64,000 nt of DNA, taken from assembly GCA_011800155.1 (NCBI GenBank), contig CM022372.1, forward strand, positions 2,418,001 through 2,482,000, read 5' to 3'. The position numbers and the translations under genes are program-made. This stretch comes from Flammulina velutipes (Eukaryota; Basidiomycota; Agaricomycetes; Agaricales; Physalacriaceae). Below, in pieces: positions 44,064 to 59,146 of the stretch; within the stretch, counting starts at the first letter, position 1; each line of letters begins with the position of its first letter. A model generated the notes under the pieces. That model saw only the letters and a list, made by a program, of their open reading frames with translations. It did not search any database and was not told the DNA's origin.

Positions 44064-45067
44064 ATGTCGATGCTCGATAAATTCCGAAAAGGCGCCCAGA
44101 AAGCTGGCATCCAAGCCTCGGCGTTCGTACAGTCAAGCTCAGTCAAAGTCGCCAGTGGCTCGCGCGAGTTCGCCCAGGGTTTTAGCCTTCCTGGCGAGGC
44201 AGAGAAGGCGGCAAAGATCCTGGATAGCTTTTTGGGTCCGTCCTTGTATTTTTTTTCGTCTTCTAGCTCGTCCTAACGACTTTACAGCGGATCCGGATCG
44301 GCCAGAGTCAGCACTGAACGCCATTCCCAAAGCTGTATTGCAGCGCGCTCGAGGTCACTTCCTTCATTCACTCAATAGCTTTCACCTAACGGCAGCACAG
44401 GACTTGCCATCTTCCAAGTCATCAAAGCAGGATTCGTGTTTTCTGGCAAAGCTGGTTCAGGCATTGTCATTGCGCGCCTCCCCGATGGATCCTGGTCAGC
44501 GCCCTCTTGCATTGCCACTGGCGGCCTCGGTTGGGGTCTCCAAATTGGCGCAGACATCACAGATTTCGTTATCGTGCTCAACAGCGAAGACGCCGTCCGC
44601 GCATTCTCTCTCGGCGGAAACGTTACTATTGGTGGTAACATAAGCGCCTCGGCAGGACCTATTGGAACCGGTGGCAGTGTTCAAGCGACGTTAGCACACC
44701 CTGCGCCTATGTTCTCGTACTCAAAGTCAAAGGGTGCGTTGAACCGCATTGTTTAAATTGTATCCTTTTCTAATTCCCGTGGGTAGGACTGTTCGCTGGC
44801 CTTTCGCTTGAAGGCACCGCTCTCATAGAGCGCAAGGACGCCAACCGCGACTTCTACGGCTCTCCAGTCCCCGCAAGAGACATCCTTGGTGGACGCGTCC
44901 CCCCTCCCGAAGTCGCCTCGAAGCTCTACGAAATCATCGAAGCTGCGGAGGGGCTCGACGAGACTGGTCTGCCAGAGCAGGCCTATGTACCCACTGCGAC
45001 CGGCGACCACATCCAGATGAACGCCAACTCTGGACACCATATGGTCTTTGACGCCGATGGACACTGA
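44064..45067 (+). CDS. SYLF-domain protein (Ysc84/SH3YL1-like), no SH3 domain
   Basis: SYLF proteins bind phosphoinositides and actin at endocytic sites. Start MSMLDKFRKGAQKAGIQASAF; the domain runs from EKAAKILDSFLADPD, AIPKAVLQRARGLAIFQVIKAGF, FSGKAGSGIVIARLPDGSWSAP and GGLGWGLQIGADITDFVIVL to GGNVTIGGNISASAGPIGTGG and GLFAGLSLEGTALIERKDAN. Introns lie after LDSFL (44236-44287), after QRAR (to 44400) and within SKSKG (to 44788). The reading frame ends soon after the domain (MVFDADGH), so the C-terminal SH3 seen in yeast Ysc84 is missing; many mushroom SYLF proteins are of this short form. Confidence 0.9.
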
Positions 45068-46603
45068 TTGTTGAGTTGCCACAACACACATATATACACA
45101 CATGTCTACTACTGTATCAGCCTTACCTCTTACTGTCTACCCTTTTACAGCCCTTGGAACTATTTATTGTCGCAGAAATGCGAATGTCTTGAACGATTCT
45201 TGTGCGACCGGAACACAGACGTGATTGCTGAGAGAACGTTTGGTGCGAGCTTAGGAACTCAATCGTGCACCTGGGAGGGGCTAATTCTGCGACGGAGTGC
45301 ACCTTGCTTGGCAATGGAGAAGCTGGCCATTTGGCGTTCTCAGTGAATTGGGCTGAGAGTAAAAAGTTGCAGCTGATCTGGACGAGGTAATCGAATCAAC
45401 TTTGATGGCTCTGGCACACATCGAGCGTAAGTAGGTCGTTGTGGCGCATGCCGCCGGTTCGTTCTTACTTGCGATTGGGGTTGATTTATCACAAATGGAT
45501 GACAGTGGATGACCTTGAAATAGTGATATCGCTTCAATCGACGCCACCATTGCGTGCATTGGGCTCCGGGTATGTATTCTGGATTTTCCTTCGGTGAACA
45601 AGACGGTCATGCCACCTAATTTCTTGCTAATATTCTCATGAACTTCATTCATCGGATGGCACCTTTTCCGTGACATCGCGAAGAGTCAGTTCGGCGCTGT
45701 CGGTGATCCTTGATGAATGGAACGAAGAGCGACCCACTCCTGGTTTCAGTGAGCCTTTCATACCTAGTCCGACCACATAGACTGCGCCAAAAACAATGTA
45801 CAGTGCGTATAATAACTACTATTTCCTGCGACTTCTTGGCGTCTCATTATGAGCGCAAAGGCGCCAACGACGCGGGCGCTGGCCCAGGCGGTAAGTACCG
45901 ATCTCCTCATGGTTCCCGACTTTCACGAGTGTGGAGAAAACACGAGCTCTTCGTGGACTGATAGGTACATCTTGAGTGGCCCGTGATTGAGGGAGTTGTG
46001 ATGGCAACTTTATGTATTTTAGACTTTTTGAAGCACGATGAGCGATCGATCCGACGTCTTGACCGTGTACGGACATGGACGTCTTGTGCAACATGAACAC
46101 TTGACGATGTGGAGGCGGCGGGTACCTCTTTGAAGACTCTGGTATTCTGTTCCGCCAGAGAACGTCAAAGTGGTGAATGAGTACACGTTCGTCGGTCGTA
46201 CTAATTTCATTGACCGACGCTGATAGTTTGGCGCCTCTAAATGTACTTTGTAGCTCTCAAAAGTATTCGTGTGTGGCGTGTTAGTGAACTGCCTTTTACG
46301 AACACGAGCGTGGGTTTTTGTGACGTCGCTTCCTTCTCAGCCACCATCACTAATATCCCGCCACGCGTTTCCTCAACACGAATAGAGCACATGCTCTGAT
46401 TCACCCAAAGTTCTGCTGGAATGGCGAAAAAATCACAGCAAAGGCAACCATGCGCTTTCTCTGTCCATCTGACCTCGATTGCCCTCTTGCTACTTTTCGC
46501 CGGTCTTCTTACCTATTCGGGATTCACCTATAAAAGTCATGTTGATTACAGCAAGAACTTCATCTTCACTAGCTTGAAGTTCTCCTCCATCTCTCACGTC
46601 GAC
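45068..46603. other. Long intergenic region upstream of the glucoamylase gene
   Basis: About 1.5 kb with only unsupported short frames. TGTGGCGCA occurs at 45440-45448. TATAAAA at 46529-46535, about 70 bases before the glucoamylase start, is a good TATA box. No SYGGGG site was noticed within the last 500 bases. Confidence 0.45.
46529..46535 (+). promoter_or_regulatory. TATA box of the glucoamylase gene
   Basis: TATAAAA lies 69 bases upstream of the chosen start codon at 46604. It argues against the in-frame upstream Met at 46421, which would put the TATA box inside the coding region. Confidence 0.55.
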
Positions 46604-48714
<2,111 letters not shown>

Positions 48715-49191
48715 CTTGAAGGATTGGGTCTGATACTAAAATTGTGTACGCGTTCGTGTCGTGTAATGCACTGTTTCTATTCTTTCCCACATTTGAGACG
48801 TTATAAGCTCAACGACTGCAATTGATACCAGCATTTACTTCAAATTAGAGATGTAAGTATGTACTTGAGAGAAAATCACTTCTTTAAGCGAGGGGTGGAC
48901 GGTTGTCAACATGCTCGTCGTTGTGTATTGACGAATGCACGGCCAACTGTCATCCGCGCCTAGTGCATCCAATCCAGCGATTAGATTCGTTCACGACTAT
49001 AGAGATAGAGCAAACTACTTGCCACTCATAAATCATTGTTGGCAGTCTGCCAGTTACCAAATCACGCGTGTCGACCAGACGCCTAGTGGTGTGACTAGGC
49101 AACTGTGGCGCAGCGTGTAATACGTATATGCCTCCTTCTGAATGACCGGAATGATTACATTTGATTATAATATAAGTCAGAGAAAATGGCT
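48715..49191. other. Convergent spacer between glucoamylase and M35 peptidase B
   Basis: No gene. Contains ATCACGCGTG followed by ACCAGACGC (about 49061-49083) and TGTGGCGCA (49104-49112), a pairing also found upstream of SCC2. Confidence 0.4.
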
Positions 49192-50804
49192 TCAAGCACG
49201 GAATGGATAATTTTCTACAAAATATTGATAACTATCGCTATTGGTAGCTGCAAGAAATGGTTTATTAGCGGCAAGATCGAGGCATCGTGTATGTCCATAT
49301 GCGTTATCATCACCAGCCGGCACATGATACTTGAAGTGTGTAGCCTCGTGCACAAGTGCACCAACTCTCGAGTTACGACCCACCACTGGTGTTTTCGTCG
49401 AGCGGAACCCTCTGCAGAGCCATATAATCGCAGGGTTGGTTACAGGGTCTAGTGCCTCGGTACTGCACGTTCATTAGTATACAGATTTCGACAGGGCTGG
49501 TAATGGACTCACTCTACGTATGCATGCGTAGTATCTGACTGGCACCCACAGTCATAGGTATACCCACCAGCATTTCCAGCTTTCAAGAAAGAGTGGTTAC
49601 TGAGACTGGCGAACATTTCAGCAACTTGATTCCTAGGCCGCCACTCATAAGGAGAAACTGGCCCGATATTCCACTTGCCAAACCAGGCGTTGTACCGCTC
49701 TGTTGGCCCATTCATCCCAGAGATGTACCTGATTTATCCCGTACATATTAATTGTTGGAGTGGATTGATATGTATTATGGAACGCACATATTTGATGCCG
49801 CCACATACTGATTTGCTATATCCGCAACTTCTTGGATGTCAGCAGTCTGTCTTGGTCCACAATTCCTGGTTGTTACTACAGTATCCCACCGTTCGACGAG
49901 ACTGCTTTTGAGGCCGATAACATCGTCACTATCGTCTATATCACGAGCATTAATTTTCGGCTTAGGACCTCCCTTGAGTTTCCCCTGGATTTTAAACGTG
50001 TTTGAACCCTTCATGTTTACCTTGACTTCGGAGAGCTCGTCGTCGAGCAAAACATAGAAGAAGTTGTACTTGAGCTCGAATGTATAGGCGCCAGTACCAG
50101 ATTTACTAAAGTCGTACACATCACCAGCTATAGAGACATGATCAGAGATGCAATGTGTGAGAAATAATGTGGCGCACCTTTGTAGTTGAAAGTTGTGGTC
50201 TCACCTGCTGAGAGAGCAAGAGTTGTTCCCGGAGGATATTTTTAGGGCCTGATTCCGATCCGGAGAATCCTGTGAGCCCGGTATCGGTGTGGGAGAGACG
50301 ATGTGAATCGTCTGAGAGGCTCGACGACTCCGAGTCAGAGCTGGCACGTCTCCCGTTGGGACGCGAGCCCGCTGTGTCGTCATTATGAGGATCGCCTTCC
50401 TCGAGGTCGTCGTCCAAATAGGTCATGATATCCCATTTCGCCCAGTAACCAGTAAAGGAAGGTTTTATGGGGTGCTTCTCCTTAGAGTCCGTTCTCTCGA
50501 AAACCAGGGCATCCGCGGTGAAGACATCGTAGAGTACCCCGATTGGATCTTTCACAACTAGGATGTCTTGAGTACCCTCGTTCTTTAGTTTACCAGCTAT
50601 GATGAAATCGTTGATGTTGTTTACGCTAGATGGTGCTGTTGTTGCTTAATTATATGACCAGGAGACTGAACGAACAAGAAGCATCGTACCGTCTAGAGAT
50701 AGCGACAGGCTAATCTTGCCATCTCCTCTAGGCTGGGGTAGTGATACTGCCAGCGTAGCTCGTACGGCACATCCGTACAAGGTGGTTTTCGGTAGAAGAG
50801 GCAT
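49192..50804 (-). CDS. M35 (peptidyl-Lys type) metallopeptidase B, apparently frameshifted
   Basis: Paralogue of the gene at 18098-19689. The N-terminal domain (KISLSLDG, IAGKLKNEGTQDILVVKDPIGVLYD) is followed by a Ser/Asp-rich insert (ASSDSESSSLSDDSH). The catalytic part reads AGDVYDFSKSGTGAY, RNCGPRQTADIQEVADIANQYV, YISGMNGPTERYNAWFG, TYDCGC, LVHEATHF (HExxH at 49336-49350), AGDDNAYG (Asp ligand) and YQYFVEN. The frame of the N-terminal part ends in QQV-like sequence, but the conserved segment just before the intron (PGTTLALSAGETTTFNYK) is in another frame. No splice acceptor lies between its upstream stop and it, so a one-base shift in the T-run at 50239-50243 is likely, either a real mutation or a homopolymer read error. 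The leader is not a clear signal peptide, so the true 5' end may differ. Confidence 0.6.
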
Positions 50805-51594
50805 CGGGGGATATATACAAGTTAGGCTGGGAGCTGTTCCTTATATCTGCACAGAGTGGACTCGGAGTATAGCATGTAAGTAGCGTTCACCTCTATTTCA
50901 TTTCCAATGGCAAAACCTCGATGTCACAGCCATTATGCGGCTGCGTTTGTTGGCAAGTCCCCATGAGTAGCATCGCCAAGCTCATCTGCGGTGGTGGTGA
51001 TTACGGGCCATAGAATGCACTCTAGATAAATATATATTCACCTTGTTGGGAGCTGGTCCAATGTCATGTCGACGCCGGCCAGAGCTGTAGTAAACCTCCA
51101 CGTTATGGGTCCTCGTTGATGAATTCGAAGGATGTGGCTTTAAGCTGTGGGCGTAGATGTTTCAACATGAGCTAAGTGATACCCAAACAAGACGACTGGC
51201 GGTGGCTGCAGCAATAGCACTGCTCCTGCATTGTTTGTCCCTTCTGGGATAGGTACTTGGTGAATTGGTAGGATTGAAAGTGCATTTGCGGCTTGAACCC
51301 CGACATGTGACCGTGAGGACGCCGCTCGGTAAATGGGCCGGCTGTAATCCTCTTTGATTTACTTACCACGAAAGAACTAAGCTTTGAGAGTTTCTCGAGT
51401 AGCAGCTTAACGGGGTCTTTAATTGTTACCTTATTTGATTTAATATATTAATACTGTGGCGCACTTGTCGGGAATCGGGAGTCCAGGCCAGTTCCCGCCG
51501 GCCGGACAATGAAATCAAGTAACGCATCACGCGTGACCAGACGCGGTTAATCACTTGCACACAAGGACTCACAACTGTCTTCCGTTCCACCATC
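50805..51594. promoter_or_regulatory. Divergent promoter region of M35 peptidase B and SCC2
   Basis: No gene. ACGCGT at 51529-51534 and ACGCG at 51541-51545 are MCB-like boxes 50-66 bases before the SCC2 start, fitting G1/S expression. TGTGGCGCA lies at 51455-51463. Confidence 0.45.
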
Positions 51595-54500
51595 ATGAAC
51601 GGCAGCGACCAGTGGTATCAGGATGGCAGCTATGCGCCCAACGGCACGGCGGACTCTGTGAGGAATGCTCGTCGTCTGCTGGGCGTCTACCCAATGGCAT
51701 CGGCGACGCCTTCGACACACGGTGAGCTCAATACCAAAAAACAACGCATACATGGACTCAAATTTGTCCAGCTGCGCGCCATCTGGGTGGCCTGACTACC
51801 ACTGTCGCGCCCCCTTCGTTTGCGCAGCCGGCATATTACTCAAATGCGCCTGTGCCTGCATACACGTCGACGCCTCCGCCAAAATTCACAGAGTACCCCC
51901 AAGAGTTGGCGTATCTGCACTCGGCACACGCATCACCGAACGACTCGGGATACTGGGAGAATAACAGAGATACTGCAGTGAGACTGATCAATGAGCAGGC
52001 CGGCCCGTGTGTAACACATATCTCTCATATAACTCCTCTAATGGTGGCGCATGCAGATCTTATCCATATCCAACCGAAGCGCATTGGTCGCCTCCTGGAA
52101 GTCAGTCAGCGACGACGTACCCTACGAACGCTTTTGCTCAGTCAATTTTTCACCGCACGGCACCCACGACGGCGTATCCCACACCTCCTCCACCTCCAAC
52201 AATGCAGATATCATCCTCATCATTGGCATATGCGCTTGGAAAGCCACCATCTCAGCCTCCGCCGAAGACGTACACGCCAGACCAATCTGCAGCATTCGTG
52301 AATGATTTTATTGCGCGCAAAACAGAGGAACTCCGTGTTCGCGAGCAACCGCCACGGCCCGTGACTCCTCCTCGGCAGCGCGCAATATCTCCGCAAGAAA
52401 GCCCTGACCCCCTTGCGCTCAAGGCGACCACGCCCAGCACGTCTAGAGGATTGATGACCCCTCAAAAGCGCAAGCCAGTGGTTGAGATCGTTCGATCGTC
52501 GCCAATGAAGCGCTTCCAGTCTTCCGAATCTATGCGCGCCCAGTCAGCCGTCACCACGCCATCCAGTTTCACCACACCGTCCACCTCCCGTGTTTCTGTG
52601 CCCATCACTCCCTCCACTGCATCCACTACGAAAATTGTCACACCAAGGCGGATCCCTTACGTCGCTGTACCTCCCAATCCCTGGTTGACGCCATCAACAA
52701 CAGGGAAAAAGAGGCGCGAGGTCGATGAATCGCCTTACGATCTTGGTGGGTTTGGATCCGAGGACGACAATCTTCCATCTAGTCCCTCGAAGAGCGCGAC
52801 ACGGGGGAACAGGGATGACAGAGGTAAGCTCCAAGTATTGTCTCCTGCTCAGTACTGAACAAATAACAGGCCCTTTGGATAAACTTTCTGCGCTACTAAC
52901 TGACATCTTCGAAGCAGAGGATAGTATTGGGGCAGACATCGACGTTGCTGAGCTGGACACCGCCTTTTTTTCCACGTCATCCACCGAAGCTTGCCGGCCC
53001 CATTTGCATCCCAACATGATACGCAAACTATCAAAGTACATCGGTTACGTTTGTCGTCCTGGCAAACGGGCTCGCGGGGTCACCAGCACGCCTAGGAGAG
53101 CTCGAATCGGAGAGGTCGACACCGGATCATTATCTCGCATATTAAAGATTCTCGAGAGATCAGTAAAACAAGGCGAGGATCTAGACCCATTCAACTGGAA
53201 TCACCCCCATGTTACCACCGCGCGAAAAAGCGTTAGCCCAAAGAAACAGCGCGTGCGGAAACGATCCAAATCCAAGACGCCGGTCGACGATGGTGAAGAG
53301 GCTCAAGAGGGAGAGGATGATGTTTCAGATAGGCGGGAGCCCACTGCTTTGGACCTTGAGAAAGTCACCACGCAGATGGAGCGAGCCAGAGATAGTATGC
53401 TGGCGGCAGAGTGTTGTATCACCGTGTTAGGAGCCGACAGGTTACCCAAGCAGGTACGCCTACTTCAACTTTCGCCTCTTCTCTTGTTAAATCGGTGCCC
53501 AGCTTTATTCGGAAGAACTTATCACGTCCTGTCTGAGCGCTGTGAAGAACGAACTGAACCAGGTCATCTACCCTTTCGTTGAGGCGACATTGGAAACTCC
53601 CAATCCCTTACTTCGACACGCTATGCAAGATACACATTGTCACAAACTGATGCAAGAGCTATTTCAAATCATTTCGTCCTCCATGCCTCGTATCAATAAC
53701 CTCGTCAACTCTGAGAGCATCTCCATGTCGGATTCGATCATCATTTCCGCTGTCTACATCTCTATCGGCCCTTTCTTCGTAGTTGAGGCAGGCGGGGAGG
53801 AGGGAAAGCATAAGAAGGACAAGGCTCATGATAATGCTGTCATTCGCACCTTTGGCAAGAGTGGTATGCGAGGGCTCAGACTGGACGCCTTGACGTTGAT
53901 TCGGAGTATTTTTGCTAGCCACGAGGAGCAGAGGTCGTGGATCATCGAGGAAATCCTATTATCGCTGATAAAATTATCTGACTCCAAACAGAAAGCTGGC
54001 CAGTTCAGGTAAGGCTCCGGTTCGTTGAGTTCCAGCGCTGAACCATACTTCCAGACTTCGAGACGGCAAATCGATACGTACCGTGTCTGCTCTTCTCTTG
54101 CAGCTCGTGCAGACCTCTGCCCATGACGTTCGCATCGCGGCAAAAAGGATCGAAAAGGCTAGAGTGCAGAAGTTTGCTTTGCGGCGTCAAGAAAGCTTGA
54201 ACGAAAGTCAGATCATCGCTCATGAGCCATTCTTGGACGAGAATGATAATGAGGTATGCGATAATCCCTTCGCTTTGGTTCAATCCATCTTAAAGTTACG
54301 AAGGAAGTGTCTCTCTATGCCTCCGCTTTGGATTCTGCTACGAAGACGGCAAAGGCTATTATTCTCTTCTTGACGCGCCGCTCCGGTACTGGCAAGGCGA
54401 CGAAGAACACCAATGAGGCTGAATATCGAACAATCTTCGACAATCTAATCAATGACGTCCTCGCTGTTCTGTATTGGCCAGAATGGCCCGCCGCTAGTCT

Positions 54501-57500
54501 GCTCCTTGGTGTTGTTTCGAAATTTCTGGTGAGATAGCTTGTTCGTCGTCCTCGTCTGAACTGGCTTACAAACGTATTCCGCTAGGTGTCAGCACTGGAC
54601 GATGTTAAAGACAGTAAGGAGGCCGATAACAACGCTGTCAAGACTATGGCCCTTGACCATTTGGGGGTTATTGCTGCACGCATTCGAGCTAACCAGCTCA
54701 AGGTTCAGAACGGGTCCCAAAAGTCTAAACTCAAACCAGTGGATGAGGTAACGATGAATGCAACTCTCAATGCCTGTGTTGATAGCAATATATCAGGTAG
54801 TCGGCCATGCGGGCAAAAAGGATCTTCAAAGGCTTGTCGCACTTCACCAAGATATCTTGTCCCATCTTGCGAAACGTTCAACCGAAGACCAGGCCTACGA
54901 TGTATGCTTCAATGTCCGTTGATACTTAGTGCAATCTGACGACCTTATAGAGTGCACAAGAACTCGCTGCAGCCACTTTCGGAAATGAATTGGCTATTGG
55001 GCTCAAACATATCAAGTCAACCATGGCTGAAGATGACGGAGGTGCCACCAGCACCGCTCTCGAATCGTTCGGCGGGCTACTGAAAAGTGCCTTACGAAGC
55101 CTAGGCAAAGAGCCTTCTTCGGATGTCTTCGATGTCGGGTAGGTTCATTCTGGTACTACTGAGATGTCGTTGAGCTTATCCATTGCCCCAGGTCTCAGGA
55201 GGAGGTAATCAAAGTTGATCGATATGCAGTGGAAATCGGGGCGATTCAAAGCCTTCGACACTCATTCCATCCGATTCTCAATGTCGTCCTTGCGTCTTTG
55301 GAGGCCTCTGCTATCTTCATGCGCACGAAAGCCCTCAAGGCGCTAGGCCAGATCCTCATGAGCGACCCGACGATACTCTCCCAGGCATCTGTGCGCAGGG
55401 CGATCGAGAGTCACTTGTTGGACAACTCTCCCGCCGTCAGAGATGCTGCTGTTGAGCTCATTGGCAAGTACATGATCGACAGTCCCGAGGTCGCCGGTGT
55501 CTATTACTCGAAGATCGCTGAGCGCATTGCGGTTCGTTTGGCTCTCGTTTTCTTTCGCATAGTAGCACTAAACATTTCTCGACAGGATACTGGGCTGGGC
55601 GTCAGGAAGAGGGTAATCAAACTGTTGAAAGAGTTCTATGGAGTTACCCAGGATCCCTCGCAACAAGCGGATATTGGAACACGATTGGTTTTACGGATGC
55701 TTGACGAGGACGAAACGGTCAAGGACCTTGCTATCAAGACTCTCGAGCAACTCTGGTTCCCTGCTGTGACGCCTCCTTCTGCGATGAAGAAATCGGCCAC
55801 CCATTCTCATGACGACGACAAGACTGTATTGCTCTCAAAGGTCACAGTGATAATGACTGTTTCCGGCAACTTCAAAGATAGACAGTCTCCTTTGGAGGAC
55901 GTTCTGCATACGATTATTTCAAGTAAAGACGACGACGACATCGCTTACCTTCATTCGCGGTACTCCGAAATCTGCGAGACTCTCATCGATGGACTTGTGG
56001 ATGCCTCGGATTTGCCTGGTTTTGTGAGTGACTTGTTTCATGTATCTCGTCGTTGGCTGATTCGATTTGGGCAGACTGTCATCAACTGCATCCGCACTAT
56101 ATACCTCTTCTCTTCATCATACCCAGCTGTTCTATCGGGATCGAATGCTTCGACCCTGTTACCTTACCTCAAGAATCCGTCTAATGTGAGGCATTTTGTC
56201 CCCTTATGGTGGGATGTGGGCCTCATATAATTCATTAGGTCGAAGAACAAGTTCAGACCGACTACCTTTTGAAGATATTCCGTGTCACGATACCACATAT
56301 GCCCCGGACGAACACCAAGTTTGGGCAAGAACTGCAAGCAGCTTTACAGCCTATGATCATCAAGCCGTCCGCGGGCGGAATACAGGTATGCATAGTGACC
56401 GAAGATATGTCCTGTAACTTGACGATGCACAGGTCCTCCAAGAATCAGTCGCGACGTTATGCGTAGTTGTTCAGAATCTTACTAAAGACTTCACTCGTTT
56501 AGTCTTCTTGCTCAAATCTTGCAATGGTTTGCTCTTTCTTGCCCTCTATTGGTTCGCCATGCTGACAGTCCTGTGCTCAAGCCCGCCTCCAACAGTCCAT
56601 CAAGCGTCCTGTTGAACAAGCTTTGGGACCGAACGAAATACGAGGATTGATTATGCTGGTGCTGATTGTGTCTTTACTGGGGGAGCATTTTCCTTTTGAT
56701 AACCTTCGGGAGGAAAACTCGGTTCTAACTCCGGATTTGAATTCTGTGTCTGAGGTACTTCATTTTTCATGTTCACAAAGAACTTACTGACCTCACCGGC
56801 AGGGCTCGATCATCGAGCATATTTATCACAGTCTGTTAACGCTCTACGAGAAGTATAGCGACGGAACGTTACGCAGCCGTCTTTTACAATGCCTTGGTTT
56901 GTTGTCTAGTTGCTTGCCTGCTATCGTCCTGACAAGATGTCAGGATTCCTTTTCCGTGCCCAGCCAACGTTGATGACGCTCGAGGACTCCGCCCGTATCA
57001 TGGACGACATCTTCGGCTCCTCCGACGTGGAAACCCGAGCTCGCCTGTTGAGAATTCTGCAAGACTTTTTGATCTCTGAAGCACTCAAGCACACGGCCAA
57101 GGAGAAAGAAAGCTCGAAGAAGACTGCCAAACCAGTGAAAGTGAACATGGATGAGCTCATTGGGAACACAGATGGATTCGCCGATTCTGGGTTAGTGATA
57201 TCTTCATTCTTTCAATCCTGGCTAATTTATCGAACAGTGTGAGCTCCGCCGTCGTGCAACGATATCTCGACCATATTCTCAAGGCTGCGTTATCTGACCA
57301 ACCACAAGTTCAAGGCCCAGCTGTCGACATTCTGAGCTTCACGATCAGACAAGGACTGGCGCACCCTCTCCAGTCTTTCCCGGTGATTGTTGCTTTAGAG
57401 ACAAGTTCATCGGCGCCTTTGAGCAATCGAGCGAATGCCCTACACACGGTTTTGCATAGCAAGCACGCATCGCTACTGAATACCCGGTACCTCAACAGCG

Positions 57501-58487
57501 CGAAAGCTGCTTTTGAGTATCAGGTCACGTTGACGTCTGGACACCCAGTACGAGGTGAGTGGTCCGTGCATAGTCATTGTTGACAGGCTGTTGACAAGTT
57601 CTAGGTCTACGTACAACAACGACAGCACCTATAGCGTTGCTTCAACAGTGGTACTCCCTCGTGCGGGAAAAGCGCCCCGCCAGACAAGACTTTCTAAAAG
57701 CGGTCCTGAAGGTTTTCCAGGAGTGTTCTCAGTCGTACACCTCCCCGGTTTGTCTTCCATGGATTTGATTGCCTCGATGCTAATGCGCTTGCTGTGTAGA
57801 CTTCACAACAGGACGTTGACTTTGCGCGATTCATGGCCGATAACTTCTCAGCGTTGGACTACAAGACGCAGGAGGAAGTTTTTATCGTCATCAAGACGCT
57901 CACTGCATATCTCTCGACAACTGGAACCCTTATTCTGGAGTCGGTCTCACCTTCACATTTGTTGTCGCATCTCAAAAGCGCAGTACGTTCAGTTGCTATG
58001 GTTTGGAGGTAGATTCTCAAGGATATATTTCTAGGATGCGATGGATGTGGACACTGTCGTGCCCCCTGCCCAACCACTGGCGGAGCTACTGCCTGTGATG
58101 AGGAGCACCGTGGTTGCTGGGATGGTCATGATGCTAAAGTCATACCTGAAGGATCTGTACTCGCTTTCTGAAGAGTACGTTTCAATATTCTTATCGAGGG
58201 AATGGTAGCTGACTAGAGTACAGGAAATGCAACAAATTCATTCTCGGGAAGAAGTCCGCCATTGGAGACAAGGCTGCGGTTCGGCGACACCAGAATGCTA
58301 TCACGTGGGATCGATTGGTCTTTGCTACGCGCCCTATACTCACGACTGTTGATGTTGATGAGCAGAAAGCCAAAGTAAGTCCTCGCGAGCTTTTGGAGGT
58401 TAGTTGTTGATTGTGCTCTAGTTTTTGGAGATTTGGAATGAAGATGGGCAGACTGCTGAGCCCGAGGATCAGTTTGAGCTTTCTTAA
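51595..58487 (+). CDS. SCC2: Cohesin loader subunit Scc2/NIPBL (Mis4)
   Basis: HEAT-repeat protein that, with Scc4, loads cohesin onto chromosomes. The long N-terminus is Pro/Ser/Thr-rich and disordered ([20 protein letters not shown], many TPS and RTPP-like motifs, [15 protein letters not shown]). The ordered part starts near [18 protein letters not shown]. Diagnostic segments are [57 protein letters not shown] and, especially, [14 protein letters not shown], then [94 protein letters not shown] and a C-terminus with [23 protein letters not shown]. More than 20 short introns. About 1,850-1,950 residues estimated. MCB-like boxes precede the start. Confidence 0.92.
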
Positions 58488-59146
58488 ATTATTGCTTGCT
58501 TCGATGGACTTTTTGCTGCATAGTATGCTATTGTTAAAATTATTTGTGTTGTACGTGAGTGTATTAGTCGTCTAATATGTATAGAGGGCAGTACTCAGCC
58601 AGAATAGAGACGGTCTATAAGTCGTGAGAGCAACGAACATAGAACATAGAGCCAGGATCTCCAAGCTATAGAGACGGGACGACGATGCAGGCGGGCCGGG
58701 GTAATTCATCTCTTGGTGGTCACCGTCATGATCAAGTTTTCTCTTACGACGTGCTACGCATTCCCTACAAGTGTTCCCTGCTCGGACTGTCTTCCGACTG
58801 TTGTCTAGTAACGCTCGGAAGACCTCGCACATCTACACTCTGAGGCTGTACATGGAAGGTTGCGCGAATTATATTCTCCATATTAATACTTAGACATTAG
58901 GTGAGTCCAGTCTACTCATTCAAGTCGTTTCGATGATATTCACTGATCGTATCAGTTTGCTCAGCTTTTATACTGCAATTTCAAGTGACTCGGCAACTTG
59001 AACGCGACTCGTACGTCAAATATGCACTGCCCATTAGCATCTAGTTGCGGCTATCTCCCTACTACGGTTGTGCAGTTCGCGGCTCGTCCCTGCATCGTCT
59101 TACAAGGAATACCTAGTCCATCGTCTCTGAAAACTTGCCATTAAAT
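58488..59146. other. Spacer downstream of SCC2
   Basis: A minus-strand frame of 86 codons (58572-58832, containing NTCRECVARRKRKLDHD and a hydrophobic C-terminus) is the only candidate. It shows no recognisable domain and I do not call it a gene. Confidence 0.35.

Noticed and set aside
46421..46603. N-terminal extension of the glucoamylase from an upstream in-frame Met
   Set aside because: It would place the TATA box inside the coding region and bury the signal peptide that starts at 46604.
58572..58832. Minus-strand frame with a Cys/Lys/Arg stretch suggesting a Zn2Cys6 factor
   Set aside because: Only two nearby cysteines; the six-Cys pattern is absent and no DNA-binding linker is seen.
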